In this document: piece by piece, positions 38,292-47,314 of the stretch
How the letters are laid out: every line of letters starts with the position of its first letter
Position numbering within the stretch: the first letter of the stretch is position 1
Source: Caulobacter sp. FWC2
Lineage (GTDB): Bacteria; Pseudomonadota; Alphaproteobacteria; Caulobacterales; Caulobacteraceae
Length of the DNA stretch: 64,000 nt
NCBI RefSeq assembly: GCF_002742625.1
Contig: NZ_PEBF01000001.1
Span: 558,001-622,000 of the forward strand
Reading direction: 5' to 3'
Program-made: the position numbers and the translations under genes
Notes under the pieces: model-generated
What the model saw: only the letters and a program-made list of their open reading frames with translations
Database searches by the model: none
What the model was told of the DNA's origin: nothing

Positions 38292-41288
38292 CTAGTTATG
38301 CGTCGCGTCCCAGTACGCCACAGCTTCAGCATCGCGAAGGCTAAGCTCCGGATAGCGGGGATCGGTTCCCACCTCCGGCAGGATGCGCCACGAGCGGGCG
38401 CACTTGCGGCCTTTGTCATACGCTGACGTAGATAGGACGTAGACGTACGGCTGGTCAGGCAAGCTAAGCGATGCTTCCGGCAGAGTACTCTCAACGCCAT
38501 TGTTTGTAGCTGGGATGATATCCGCGACGCTGGTTAGGAACGTTTCAGCCGCATCGATCCCTTCAAAAGCAGACAGCAAATCCGGATCGATAATGTGGAC
38601 CTCTAGAGAAGCCTCCAGCGCTGAACCGATTTTCTTATTGCGTCGTTGTTCCTCAAGGATCCCATTAACGACGCGTCTGACTTCTCGGACTCTATCCCAA
38701 CGAAGCGCCTCGGCGTCGTTGCGCCACGCCGCCGGCGTTTCCGGGATCACCCGCAGGCTGTTGGAGCCCGCCTCGGGGAAGCGCGTCTGCCACGCCTCTT
38801 CCATGGTGAAGCTGGTCAGCGGCGACAGCCAGATGGTCAGGCGCTCGAACACATAGTCCAGCACCGTACGATAGGCCCGGCGACGCAGGGCGTTCGGCGC
38901 GTCGCAATAGAGGCTGTCCTTGCGGATGTCGAAGAACAGGGTCGACAGATCGCCCTGGCAGAACTCGATCAGCGGGCGGGTCACGTCGGCGAAGCGATAG
39001 GCCTCGTAGGCGGCGCGCACCTGGCCATCCAGTTCCCACAGGCGGTGCAGGATGTACTTCTCCAGTGGCGGGAAGTCGGCGTAGTCGGTGACCCGCTCGG
39101 CCTCATCGAAGCCGGCCAGGGCGCCCAGCAGGTAGCGCGTGGTGTTGCGCAGCTTGCGATAGGCGTCGGTGGTGGTGGCCAGGATCGTCTTGCCGATCCG
39201 CTGGTCTTCCGAATAGTCGACCATCGCCGCCCACAGACGCAGGATCTCGGCGCCGCTTTCCTTGGTGATGGTCTGCGGCTCGACGGTGTTGCCCTTGGAC
39301 TTGGACATCTTCTCGCCGTTCTCGTCCTGGGTGAACCCGTGGGTGAGAACCGCCTTGTAGGGCGCGCGACCGCGGGTGCCGCAGCCTTCGAGCAAGGACG
39401 ACTGGAACCAGCCGCGATGCTGGTCCGAGCCTTCCAGATACAGGTCTGCCGGCCAGTGGCTGTCGGCGCGGCCCTCGATCGTGAAGGCGTGGGTGCAGCC
39501 CGAGTCGAACCAGACATCCAGGATGTCGCCGACCTTCTCGTACTGGGCCGCGTCATAGGCCTCACCCAGGAAGTCGGCGTCGGGACGCGAGAACCAGGCG
39601 TCGGCCCCGCCTTCGCGGATGGCGGCCAGGATGCGGGCGTTGACCGCCGCGTCCATCAGCGGCGCGCCGGTGGTCTTGTCGACGAACATGGCGAGCGGCG
39701 TGCCCCAGGCGCGCTGGCGGCTGACCAGCCAGTCGGGACGCGTCTCGACCATCGAGCCGATGCGGTTGCGCCCGGCGTCGGGGTGGAAGGCGGTGTCTTT
39801 GATCGCCTGGATCGCCGTCTCGCGCAGGGTCTGGCCGCTGTCGAGCGGCTGATCCATGCGGATGAACCACTGCGGCGTGTTGCGGAAGATGATCGGCGCC
39901 TTCGAGCGCCAGCTGTGCGGATAGCTGTGCTCGACGCGGCCGCGCGCCAGCAGGTTTCCGGCCTCGATCAGCTTGTCCATCACCGCGCCGTTGGCCGGAC
40001 CGAACTTGCCGGCCTTCTTGCCCTCCGTCTCGATGACCTTCAGGCCCGCGAACAGCGGCACGTGCGGGTAGTAGGCGCCGTCCGGGTCGACGGTGTCGGG
40101 GATGGAGTCCAGCGCATAGCCGCTCTTCAGCCACACCAGATAGTCATCCGCGCCGTGGCCCGGGGCGGTGTGGACAAAGCCGGTGCCGGCGTCGTCGGTC
40201 ACGTGCTCGCCGGCCAGCAGCGGCACGTCGAAGCCGAAGCCCTCATCGAACTGAGCGAGAGGGTGAGCGCAGATCAGGCCCGTCGGATCGACGGGCTCGA
40301 TCCGGCGCCAGGTCGCGACCTTGGCGGCCTTGCGGACGTCCTCGGCCAGCTTGTCTGCAATGATCAGGCGGTCGCCGGCCTTCGACCACGGGGCGAACTC
40401 GAGGTTCTCCTCCATGGCTTCCACCTCATAGAGGCCGTACTCGACCTTGGGGTTGAAGCTGATGGCGCGGTTGGCGGGGATGGTCCACGGGGTGGTGGTC
40501 CAGATCACGACGCTGGCGTCGTTGGGCGCCAGGCGGAAGACGTTATCGCCGGCCGGATTGCCCGACAGCGCGTAGTGCTCCTCGTCATAAACCTTGACCG
40601 GGAACTTCACCCAGATCGTGGGCGAGACGTGGTCATGGTACTCGATCTCGGCGTCGGCCAGGGCGGTGCGCTCCACCGGGCTCCACATCACCGGCTTGGA
40701 GCCGCGATAGAGCTGGCCACTGGCCGCGAACTTGTGGAACTCGGCGACGATCGTGGCTTCCGAGGTGAAGTCCATGGTGGCGTAGCGGTTCCACCAGTCG
40801 CCCAGGATGCCCAGGCGCTGGAACTCGGTCTTCTGGGCCTCGACCCAGCCGCCGGCATATTCGCGGCAGCGGGTGCGGAACTCCTCGGCCGGGACCTCGT
40901 CCTTGCGGCGGCCCTTGGCGCGGAACTCTTCCTCGATCTTCCACTCGATCGGCAGGCCGTGGCAGTCCCAGCCCGGCACATAGTCGACGTCGTAGCCCAG
41001 GGCGAAGCGCGAGCGGACCACGAAGTCCTTCAGCGTCTTGTTCAGGGCGTGGCCGATGTGGATGGCGCCATTGGCGTAGGGCGGGCCGTCGTGCAGCACG
41101 AACAGCGGGGCGCCGTCAGCCTGGCGCTTCGCACGGACAGCGCCGTACAGGCCCTTGTCGGAGAGGGCGGCCCAGCCCTCCAGGATCTCGGGCTCCTTCT
41201 TGGGCAGGCCCCCGCGCATCGGGAACGGGGTGTCGGGAAGGAAGACGGTTTCGCGATAGTCGCGGGCGGTCGTGGCGTCGTCGGCCAT
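38292..41288 (-). CDS. ileS: Isoleucine--tRNA ligase
   Basis: 998 residues. Class I signatures HIGH (77-80, AIHIGHALNK) and KMSKS (660-664, GEKMSKSKGN), CP1 editing domain (WTTTPWTIPANRAI, HTAPGHGADDY) and anticodon-binding C-terminus. It charges tRNA-Ile and edits Val. The C-terminal zinc module keeps only one Cys (KCARSW near 963) where bacterial enzymes have four. Bases 38401-38700 have about 52% GC by my count, far below the rest of the gene, so the last hundred codons look foreign or relaxed. Gene order ileS-lspA is as usual. Confidence 0.97.
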   Translation of the reverse strand: MADDATTARDYRETVFLPDTPFPMRGGLPKKEPEILEGWAALSDKGLYGAVRAKRQADGAPLFVLHDGPPYANGAIHIGHALNKTLKDFVVRSRFALGYDVDYVPGWDCHGLPIEWKIEEEFRAKGRRKDEVPAEEFRTRCREYAGGWVEAQKTEFQRLGILGDWWNRYATMDFTSEATIVAEFHKFAASGQLYRGSKPVMWSPVERTALADAEIEYHDHVSPTIWVKFPVKVYDEEHYALSGNPAGDNVFRLAPNDASVVIWTTTPWTIPANRAISFNPKVEYGLYEVEAMEENLEFAPWSKAGDRLIIADKLAEDVRKAAKVATWRRIEPVDPTGLICAHPLAQFDEGFGFDVPLLAGEHVTDDAGTGFVHTAPGHGADDYLVWLKSGYALDSIPDTVDPDGAYYPHVPLFAGLKVIETEGKKAGKFGPANGAVMDKLIEAGNLLARGRVEHSYPHSWRSKAPIIFRNTPQWFIRMDQPLDSGQTLRETAIQAIKDTAFHPDAGRNRIGSMVETRPDWLVSRQRAWGTPLAMFVDKTTGAPLMDAAVNARILAAIREGGADAWFSRPDADFLGEAYDAAQYEKVGDILDVWFDSGCTHAFTIEGRADSHWPADLYLEGSDQHRGWFQSSLLEGCGTRGRAPYKAVLTHGFTQDENGEKMSKSKGNTVEPQTITKESGAEILRLWAAMVDYSEDQRIGKTILATTTDAYRKLRNTTRYLLGALAGFDEAERVTDYADFPPLEKYILHRLWELDGQVRAAYEAYRFADVTRPLIEFCQGDLSTLFFDIRKDSLYCDAPNALRRRAYRTVLDYVFERLTIWLSPLTSFTMEEAWQTRFPEAGSNSLRVIPETPAAWRNDAEALRWDRVREVRRVVNGILEEQRRNKKIGSALEASLEVHIIDPDLLSAFEGIDAAETFLTSVADIIPATNNGVESTLPEASLSLPDQPYVYVLSTSAYDKGRKCARSWRILPEVGTDPRYPELSLRDAEAVAYWDATHN

Positions 41289-41454
41289 GGAATAGGTGTC
41301 CGGCTTGAAGGTATCGGAAGAGGGCGGGAAAACCCGGCGCGCGCTGGAGGATCGTCCGGCGGCGTCACGCCGGGCGGATAATTCGCGAAATCTTCCGAAC
41401 GAAATTCATGGGCAGCGGGATAGCAGAGGGCGGGCCGGGGCGCAAAGGCTTCGG

Positions 41455-42546
41455 CTAAGCCCCTGGCTTCCGCAGCTTCGGCGTCACGGTCACGGTCATC
41501 AGGCGGGCGTTGCGGATGACCAGGAACGCGGTGGCGCGGCCGATGCTGTGGTGGTCTAGGGCGCGAAGCAGGTCGTCGAGGCCGGTCAGGATCTGGTTTC
41601 CCGCCGCGACCAGCAGGTCGCCTTCCTTGATCCCGGCCTTGGCGGCCGGTCCGCCGATGTCGACGTGGGCGACATAGACCGCATAGGGCTGCTGGACGCC
41701 CGTCGCCCGCGCCAGGGTCGGCGGGATCGGGGCCTGCTGGGCGATCAGGCCGATCGAACCGCGCCGCACATGGCCATGCTCCAAGAGTTCGGCGATCACG
41801 AAGCGGGCGGTGTTGGCCGCCACCGCGAAGCACAGGCCCTGGTAGCCGGCGATGATGGCGGTGGCGATGCCGATCACCTCGCCGGTCGAATTGACCAGCG
41901 GGCCGCCGCTGTTGCCGGGATTGAGCGCCGCGTCGGTCTGGATAAGGTCCTCGATCAGCCGGCCGCGCTCGCCGCGCAAGGACCGGCCCATGGCCGAGAC
42001 GACGCCGGTGGTCACCGTGGCCTCGAAGCCCAGCGGCGCGCCGATGGCGATGACCAGCTGGCCGCGCCGCAGCTTCTTGGAATCGCCCAGCCGGGCCACC
42101 GGGATGTCGGCGGCCTGGTCGATCTTGATGACGGCCAGATCGGTGTCGGGATCGTCGCCGATGCAGCGGGCGGTGAAGTTTCGGCCCTCGGCCGTGATGA
42201 CCACGAAGCGGCTGGCCCCCTGGATCACATGGCTGTTGGTCAGAATCAGCCCGCTTTCACCGATAGCGAAGCCCGAGCCGACGCCGGACATCCTGGGGTC
42301 TTCCAGCATCGGATGGATGCGCACCACGCTGGGGCCAACCCGTTCGACGGCGCGGACCACGGCGTTGGAATAGGCGTCCAGCAGGTCGCCGTCGGGCAGG
42401 GCGCAGTAGCCGCCCTCGACCTCGAGCGCCTTGCCCGTGTCGAACACGAACTGCGCGCCCTCGGGATAGGCCAGGATCTCGTGCGCCCGCGCCTTCACCG
42501 GCTGCCTGGCGCGCGCGAAATCCCGGTACTTGCGCCCCTTGAGCAT
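41455..42546 (-). CDS. Trypsin-like (S1C/DegP-type) serine protease with PDZ domain
   Basis: 363 residues. Catalytic triad in TNSHVIQG (His), DTDLAVIKI (Asp) and NPGNSGGPL (Ser). A PDZ domain follows from about residue 270 (GGPAAKAGIKEGDLLVAAGN). The N-terminus (MLKGRKYRDFARARQPVKAR) has no signal peptide or membrane anchor, which is unusual for DegP/DegS proteins. It lies between ribF and ileS on the minus strand. A cytoplasmic housekeeping role is inferred only from the missing signal. Confidence 0.85.
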   Translation of the reverse strand: MLKGRKYRDFARARQPVKARAHEILAYPEGAQFVFDTGKALEVEGGYCALPDGDLLDAYSNAVVRAVERVGPSVVRIHPMLEDPRMSGVGSGFAIGESGLILTNSHVIQGASRFVVITAEGRNFTARCIGDDPDTDLAVIKIDQAADIPVARLGDSKKLRRGQLVIAIGAPLGFEATVTTGVVSAMGRSLRGERGRLIEDLIQTDAALNPGNSGGPLVNSTGEVIGIATAIIAGYQGLCFAVAANTARFVIAELLEHGHVRRGSIGLIAQQAPIPPTLARATGVQQPYAVYVAHVDIGGPAAKAGIKEGDLLVAAGNQILTGLDDLLRALDHHSIGRATAFLVIRNARLMTVTVTPKLRKPGA

Positions 42547-42619
42547 GCGGTCCCCACCCAGCCGTTAAACAAGGTTAACGGGGCGGGGGCGGAGGGGAAA
42601 GGGTTTCGTGCGCCGCGCG

Positions 42620-42730
42620 ATCCCCCTCCGCCGGCGTTCGCCGGTCCCCCTCCCCCAAGAGGGGAGGAGAGATATCTCCGCCACAGTCGTGGGGGCGGAC
42701 AGACCACGCGGAGCGTGGTCAGGTGGGGGT
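42620..42730. repeat. Palindromic GC-rich intergenic repeat (type A, second copy)
   Basis: About 111 bp between ribF and the protease gene. CCCCCTCC is followed by the hairpin GCCGGC-GTTC-GCCGGT, then TCCCCCTCCCCCAAGAGGGG; the right side has ACCACGC-GGA-GCGTGGT. The left half aligns with 28350-28405, with paired changes in the stem. Confidence 0.72.
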
Positions 42731-42740
42731 TAGTGCTGAG

Positions 42741-43682
42741 TCAAAACCCCGGCGCGACGATCGCCCGCGCCGCCTGCTCGTCCTTGTGGATCTGCTCGAT
42801 CATCAGCTCCAGGCTGTCGAACTTCAGTTCCGGGCGCAGGAAGGCGATCAGGTCGGTCTCGATGATCTGGCCGTAGAGATCCTCGTCGAAGTCGAACAGC
42901 CAGGTCTCCAGCCGGGTCTCGACCATGCCGGTGGTCGGGTTGTTGCCGAGATTGGCCACGCCCGGAACCTCGCGGCCGTCGGGCAGGCGGGTGCGGGTGG
43001 CGTAGACGCCGAGCTTGGGGACCACATAGTCCTCGACCTCGACATTGGCGGTGGGGAAGCCCAGCTGGCGGCCCAGCTGCTGGCCGCGCCGCACCACGCC
43101 CTCGATGGCGAAGGGGCGTCCCAGGATGCGGGCGGCCTGGTCTGGCTCGCCATGGCGCAGGGCGTCGCGGACGCCGGTCGAGGAGAACTTCTCGCCGTCA
43201 CGGCTCGCTACGGGCTCGGCGATCGAGACGGTGAAGCCGTACTCCTCGCCATAGCGCTTGAGCAGGTCGCCGCTGCCGGTGCGGCCGCGGCCGAACGAGA
43301 TGTCGAAGCCGGCGGCGACGTGCTTCACGGAGAGGCCCTCGACCAGCACCTTCTCGACGAACTCGCGGTCACCGAAACTGGCCATCTCGAAATCGAACGG
43401 CAGCAGGTACAGCAGGCCGACGCCCAGGGCGCCCAGGGCCCGGGCCTGCTGGGCGTGGGTCATCAGCTTGAAGGCCGGCTCGGTCGGTCGGAACAGGCGA
43501 CGCGGATGCGGGTCGAAGGTGATCACGCCCAGCGGCGTGTGGTCGGCCAGCGCCGCTTTCGCGGCTTGCGCGATCACCTGCTGGTGACCGCGATGCACGC
43601 CGTCGAAATTGCCCAGCGCGACGGCGGCGCCGCGCTCTTCGGCGGGGAGGTTCTTCCAGGCGTTGACGATCTTGAGCGGCAT
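42741..43682 (-). CDS. ribF: Bifunctional riboflavin kinase/FAD synthetase
   Basis: 313 residues. The N-terminal FAD synthetase domain has ALGNFDGVHRGHQQV and VITFDPHPRR. The C-terminal riboflavin kinase domain has GRQLGFPTANV and YATRTRLPDGREVPGVANLG with the flavokinase signature; FSSTGVRDAL is the ISSTRIR-like motif. It makes FMN and FAD from riboflavin. The MaoC gene's stop and this gene's start overlap by one base (TGATG), so translation is probably coupled. Confidence 0.96.
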   Translation of the reverse strand: MPLKIVNAWKNLPAEERGAAVALGNFDGVHRGHQQVIAQAAKAALADHTPLGVITFDPHPRRLFRPTEPAFKLMTHAQQARALGALGVGLLYLLPFDFEMASFGDREFVEKVLVEGLSVKHVAAGFDISFGRGRTGSGDLLKRYGEEYGFTVSIAEPVASRDGEKFSSTGVRDALRHGEPDQAARILGRPFAIEGVVRRGQQLGRQLGFPTANVEVEDYVVPKLGVYATRTRLPDGREVPGVANLGNNPTTGMVETRLETWLFDFDEDLYGQIIETDLIAFLRPELKFDSLELMIEQIHKDEQAARAIVAPGF

Positions 43683-44104
43683 CAGGCGACCTTGCGCGGA
43701 ACCATGACCACGGCCTCGCCGTCGAGCACAGCCTTGCCATTGACCTTGCAGACGGTGGCGAGGGTGACCTGGGCCTTGGCCGCGTTGATCTCGGAGATGG
43801 TGACCATGGCGGTGACCTCGTCGCCGATCTTGACCGGACGCTTGAACTTCAGTGTCTGCGAAAGGTAGATCGCGCCGGGGCCGGGCAGGGTGGTGCCCAG
43901 CACCGCCGAGATGTAGCCGGCCGACAGCATGCCGTGGGCGATGCGCTCGCCGAAGCTTGTCGTGGCCGCGTAGTCGGCGTCCAGGTGCACCGGATTGGTG
44001 TCACCGGTGACAGCCGCGAACGCGACGAGGTCGGCCTCGCCGACGGTGCGGACCAACTGCGCCGACTGGCCGACGCTCAGCTCCTCGAGAAACTTGCCCT
44101 GCAT
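43682..44104 (-). CDS. MaoC-family hot-dog hydratase
   Basis: 140 residues. Hydratase-2 motif in AAVTGDTNPVHLDADYA (Asp/His pair) near residue 35 and a hot-dog fold through the rest (FGERIAHGMLSAGYIS, KFKRPVKIGDEVTA). R-specific enoyl-CoA hydratases of the PhaJ group look like this. Start at ATG 44104 with AAGGGGGA before it; a GTG one codon upstream is also in frame. It lies between a HAD gene and ribF in one minus-strand run. Confidence 0.85.
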   Translation of the reverse strand: MQGKFLEELSVGQSAQLVRTVGEADLVAFAAVTGDTNPVHLDADYAATTSFGERIAHGMLSAGYISAVLGTTLPGPGAIYLSQTLKFKRPVKIGDEVTAMVTISEINAAKAQVTLATVCKVNGKAVLDGEAVVMVPRKVA

Positions 44105-44143
44105 CACGATCCCCCTTTTCTTGTCTTTGTGGGTTTTTCTTGC

Positions 44144-45004
44144 TTACCAGACCAGATCGCCGATGGCGTGGGTCGCGCCCACGGCCTCGGCGTCGAGCAG
44201 GGCCTGGACGGCTTCCGGGATCAGCTGGCCATCGGGACCGACGGCCGTCTCGCCATGGATGCCCTTGGCGATGAACAGGCAGGCCAGCTTCTGGTCGTGG
44301 GCGCCCTTCACGTCGGTGATGACGCCGTCGCCGATGCACAGCACCCGATCGCGGTCGACGGGACGGCCCAGCAGCTGCGCCGCCTCGGCCACGGCCAGGT
44401 CGTAGATCGCCGCATAGGGCTTGCCGGCCATGACCACCTTGCCGCCCAGGGCCTCATACAGATCGGCCAGGGCGCCGGCGCAGAAGATCAGCTTGTCGCC
44501 GCGCTGCACGACGCGGTCCGGATTGGCGCAGATGAACTTAAGGCCCCGGTCGGCGGCGACCTTCAGGCGGTCGCGATAGTCCTCGGGAACCTCGCTCTCG
44601 TCGTCATAGAGGCCCGAGCACAGGATGAAGTCGGCGTCCTCGGGACCGGCCAGGGTCAGGTCGAAGCCCGCCCATAGAGGACCGTCGCGCTCGGGGCCGA
44701 TCTTCCAGACCTTGGTCCCGGTATGCGGCGTCAGCAACGCCCGGGTGGCGTCGCCCGAGGTGACGAAGCCCTGCCAGGCCGAGCGCGGCACGCCCAGGCT
44801 GTCGAGCTGGGCGACCACGTCGTACGACGGCCGCGGCGAATTGGAGATCAGCACCACCGGACCCTTGGTCTCGGCCCATTGGGTCAGCGCCGCGCAGGCG
44901 GCGGGGAAGCTCTCCACCCCGTTATGGATCACGCCCCAGACGTCACACAGAACTACGTCATAGCGGTCGGAAAGGGCGGAAAGGCCGGCGGGGAAGTCCA
45001 TCAT
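44144..45004 (-). CDS. HAD-superfamily class IIA hydrolase (TIGR01459-like)
   Basis: 286 residues. Nucleophile motif LCDVWGVIHNG near residue 18, LISNSPRP (motif II Ser), then the class IIA cap region, and MAGKPYAAIYDLA plus GDGVITDVKGA (motif III/IV acidic residues). These proteins are NagD/pyridoxal-phosphatase-like. A second ATG at 45001 follows directly, and either may be used. It leads the minus-strand array HAD-MaoC-ribF. Substrate not known. Confidence 0.85.
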   Translation of the reverse strand: MMDFPAGLSALSDRYDVVLCDVWGVIHNGVESFPAACAALTQWAETKGPVVLISNSPRPSYDVVAQLDSLGVPRSAWQGFVTSGDATRALLTPHTGTKVWKIGPERDGPLWAGFDLTLAGPEDADFILCSGLYDDESEVPEDYRDRLKVAADRGLKFICANPDRVVQRGDKLIFCAGALADLYEALGGKVVMAGKPYAAIYDLAVAEAAQLLGRPVDRDRVLCIGDGVITDVKGAHDQKLACLFIAKGIHGETAVGPDGQLIPEAVQALLDAEAVGATHAIGDLVW

Positions 45005-45149
45005 GGCGAGGGCGGTACCGAGTGAAGGGGCGGGCGTCAATCTCGCCCCGCCTTAGCTGTTCGCGAGGGGCGAGGATTCAAGGGCCAGAAGGCGAAGCTT
45101 TCGAAGACCGCCGTTCCGTGACTATCCTCCGCGCGAAGAGGAGTGGTCG

Positions 45150-45716
45150 ATGACGATACTGATCCTGGGGCTGGCGTTGTTTCTGGGCGTCCACTCGACG
45201 CGGATCCTGGCCGCGCCGTTCCGCGCCGCCCAGGTCGCCGCCCATCCGGGGCGCTGGAAGGGGCTTTATTCCGTCCTCTCGGCGGTGGGGCTGGGCCTGA
45301 TCATCTGGGGCTGGATCCAGTTCCGGCCGATGGCGCCGCAGCTCTATGATCCGCCGCCCTGGGGACGCCACGCGGCGATGGGCCTGGTTTGGGTGGCCTT
45401 CGTGCTGCTGGCCGGCTCGAACGGCCCGGTCGGACGGATCAAGGCGACCGTGCGCCATCCGATGCTGCTGGGAACCATCCTCTGGTCGGCCGGCCACCTG
45501 CTGGCCAATGGAGACCAGGCCTCGGCGCTGCTGTTCGGCGCGTTCCTGGTCTGGGCGGTCGCGGACCTGATCTCGGCGCTGAGACGCGGGGAGCCGGCGC
45601 CGGTCGTGACCAAGCCGATCGCGGACGTGATCGCGGTGGTCGCCGGCTCGGCGCTGTACGCGGTGTTCGTGTTCGTCCTGCACCGGCTGTTGTTCGGGGT
45701 CTCGCCGCTGGGTTAG
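45150..45716 (+). CDS. NnrU-family membrane protein
   Basis: 188 residues with five to six hydrophobic segments. NnrU signature features: LGVHSTRILAAPFRA near the N-terminus, WIQFRPMAPQLYDPP and RIKATVRHPMLLGTILWSAG HLLANGD, where RHP is the family core. NnrU is named from a nitrite/NO reductase cluster but is widespread, and no denitrification genes lie nearby. The family is related in fold to isoprenylcysteine methyltransferases. Its stop overlaps that of the 2OG oxygenase gene by 4 bp. Confidence 0.85.
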   Translation: MTILILGLALFLGVHSTRILAAPFRAAQVAAHPGRWKGLYSVLSAVGLGLIIWGWIQFRPMAPQLYDPPPWGRHAAMGLVWVAFVLLAGSNGPVGRIKATVRHPMLLGTILWSAGHLLANGDQASALLFGAFLVWAVADLISALRRGEPAPVVTKPIADVIAVVAGSALYAVFVFVLHRLLFGVSPLG

Positions 45717-46414
45717 GTCGCGTCGTGGAAGATCACGCCCAGGGTCCGCCGTCGGCCTGAGCGGATCTCGCTTACCCCATGCCGCAGCATCCTGCGGTGA
45801 ACACCTCGCACGCCTTCCGCCGGCCGTTCGCGCACCGCGAAGATCACGCCCTCGCCTTGCCTTAGCGGCACGACCTGCGGCGCGGACTGCTGCCGGGGCC
45901 GCTGCTCGACGATCACGAACTCGCCGCCGTCGAAGTCGCGGCCCGGTTCGTCCAGCAGGAACGCCGCCTGCAGCGGGAAGACGTGCTCGCCATAGAGGTC
46001 CTGGTGCAGGCAGTTGTAGTCGCCGGGGCCGTAGGTCAGCAGCAGGGGCGTGGGCCGCGCCTGGCCGGCCTGCCGGCAGCGCGCCAGCATGTCGTCCAGC
46101 GCTTCCGGAAAGCGGCGGTCTTCGCCCAGGCGTTCGGCCCAGGCGTTGGCGATCGTCGACAGCGGTCCGTAGAGTCCCTGCCGGAGTCGCTGGACGACTT
46201 CCGGCAGGGGATAGCTGAAGTACTTGTACTCGCCGCGCCCGAAGCCGTGGCGGGCCATGACCACTCGACTACGGAAGCCCGCGTCCTGGGGATAGAGGTC
46301 GGCGATCCCCCGGCAGGTCTCGGGTTTCAGGATCGGACCGGTCAGGGCCCAGCCGCGGACGTCGAGCTCGGCGGTTATACGGGTCCAGTCCATCCGGGTC
46401 TGGGCGAGCGTCAC
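45713..46414 (-). CDS. 2-oxoglutarate/Fe(II) oxygenase coupled to ada
   Basis: 233 residues, GTG start overlapping the ada stop (GTGA). The facial triad is visible as LHQDLYGE (His-X-Asp) and the distal GVHRR, with LLLTYGPGDYNCLHQ ahead of the HxD and HDAT at the end. This matches a group of 2OG-Fe(II) oxygenases distinct from AlkB proper. Because it is translationally coupled to an alkylation-repair gene, oxidative dealkylation of DNA or of the repair response is the reasonable inference. Exact substrate is unknown. Another start is ATG at 46393. Confidence 0.82.
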   Translation of the reverse strand: MTLAQTRMDWTRITAELDVRGWALTGPILKPETCRGIADLYPQDAGFRSRVVMARHGFGRGEYKYFSYPLPEVVQRLRQGLYGPLSTIANAWAERLGEDRRFPEALDDMLARCRQAGQARPTPLLLTYGPGDYNCLHQDLYGEHVFPLQAAFLLDEPGRDFDGGEFVIVEQRPRQQSAPQVVPLRQGEGVIFAVRERPAEGVRGVHRRMLRHGVSEIRSGRRRTLGVIFHDAT

Positions 46415-47136
46415 GCCGGCTCCCGCGCCAGCAAGGCGCGCTTGCGCTCGACGCCCCAGCGGTAGCCGGACAGGCCGCCGTCGGCGCGGACCACGCGGTG
46501 GCAGGGCGTGATCACCGCCAGCGGATTGGCCCCGCAGGCCTGGGCCACGGCGCGGGCGGCGGTGGGCTGGCCGATGGCGCGGGCGATGTCGGCATAGGAG
46601 GCGGTCCGCCCGGCCGGGATCTCGCGCAGGGCGGCCCAGACGGCCTTCTGCAGCTCGGTCCCCTGAGCGTCGATCGGCAGGTCCAGGGCCTGGCCGGGAT
46701 GGTCGACCAGATCGGCCACGGCCTTCAGGTCGGCGGCGAGGCCTTCCGGGTCCGAGACGATCCGGGCGTGCTCGAAGCGCTTTTCCAGGTCGTGGCGCAG
46801 CGCCTCGGCGTCATCGCCCAGGGTCAGCAGGCGCAGGCCGGCCTCGGAACGCGCGACCAGGGCCAGGCCCAGGCTGGTCTCGCCGACGGCCCAGCGCAGG
46901 GTCTCGCGGTTGAGGTCGGGCTTGCAGCGCAGGCAGGCGCGCAGGCCGGCGGCGCGGGCGTCTTCGCGCGTGGCGTAGAAGGCGACGTTCTGGCGCAGCG
47001 GACGGCCGCCGCAACTGGCGACGCAGTAGACGCCGGTGGTGCGCACGCCGATGTAGAAGACGCCCTCGGCGGCGCGATCCTTGGCGCGCATGGCGTCCCA
47101 GCGCGCGTCGTCATTGGGGTAGGTCGCAGCGATCAT
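46411..47136 (-). CDS. ada: Ada-type protein: Ada zinc domain fused to methyltransferase, no AraC domain
   Basis: 241 residues. N-terminal Ada metal domain with all four Cys: VRTTGVYCVASCGGRPLRQN and LRACLRCKPDLN; the first of these Cys is the methylphosphotriester acceptor in E. coli Ada. It is followed directly (about residue 80) by an Ogt-type domain with TPCHRVVRADGGLSGYRWG. In E. coli an AraC HTH of about 100 residues sits between; here it is missing. AAGGAGA precedes the ATG. It is the first gene of a two-gene operon with the oxygenase. Whether it still activates transcription is doubtful. Confidence 0.92.
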   Translation of the reverse strand: MIAATYPNDDARWDAMRAKDRAAEGVFYIGVRTTGVYCVASCGGRPLRQNVAFYATREDARAAGLRACLRCKPDLNRETLRWAVGETSLGLALVARSEAGLRLLTLGDDAEALRHDLEKRFEHARIVSDPEGLAADLKAVADLVDHPGQALDLPIDAQGTELQKAVWAALREIPAGRTASYADIARAIGQPTAARAVAQACGANPLAVITPCHRVVRADGGLSGYRWGVERKRALLAREPA

Positions 47137-47226
47137 GGGGATCTCCTTTCGTGAGGAGATCGTGCGCCACGCCTCGGCCCCGGTCATTCCGAAGCTTGCG
47201 GCGAGGCGCCCAAAGCTGTCAGTAGT

Positions 47227-47301
47227 CTAGTGTCCCGATTCCGAAGTTCGCAAGCGCTTGTGGCAAGCTCCGACGAACTTCGGAATCGATAAGGACGCTA
47301 G
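47227..47301. repeat. Long palindrome A (75 bp)
   Basis: Outer arms CTAGTGTCC / GGACGCTAG (one mismatch), inner perfect 15-bp arms CGATTCCGAAGTTCG / CGAACTTCGGAATCG, and a 23-nt loop that itself contains the palindrome CAAGCGCTTG. It lies about 90 bp upstream of ada. Confidence 0.85.
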
Positions 47302-47314
47302 TAAGCTTTTGTTT

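Noticed and set aside
38646..41381. 911-codon open frame antisense to ileS
   Set aside because: The composition is again Gly/Ala/Arg/Asp-rich without a motif, and it is fully explained by the ileS codon pattern.
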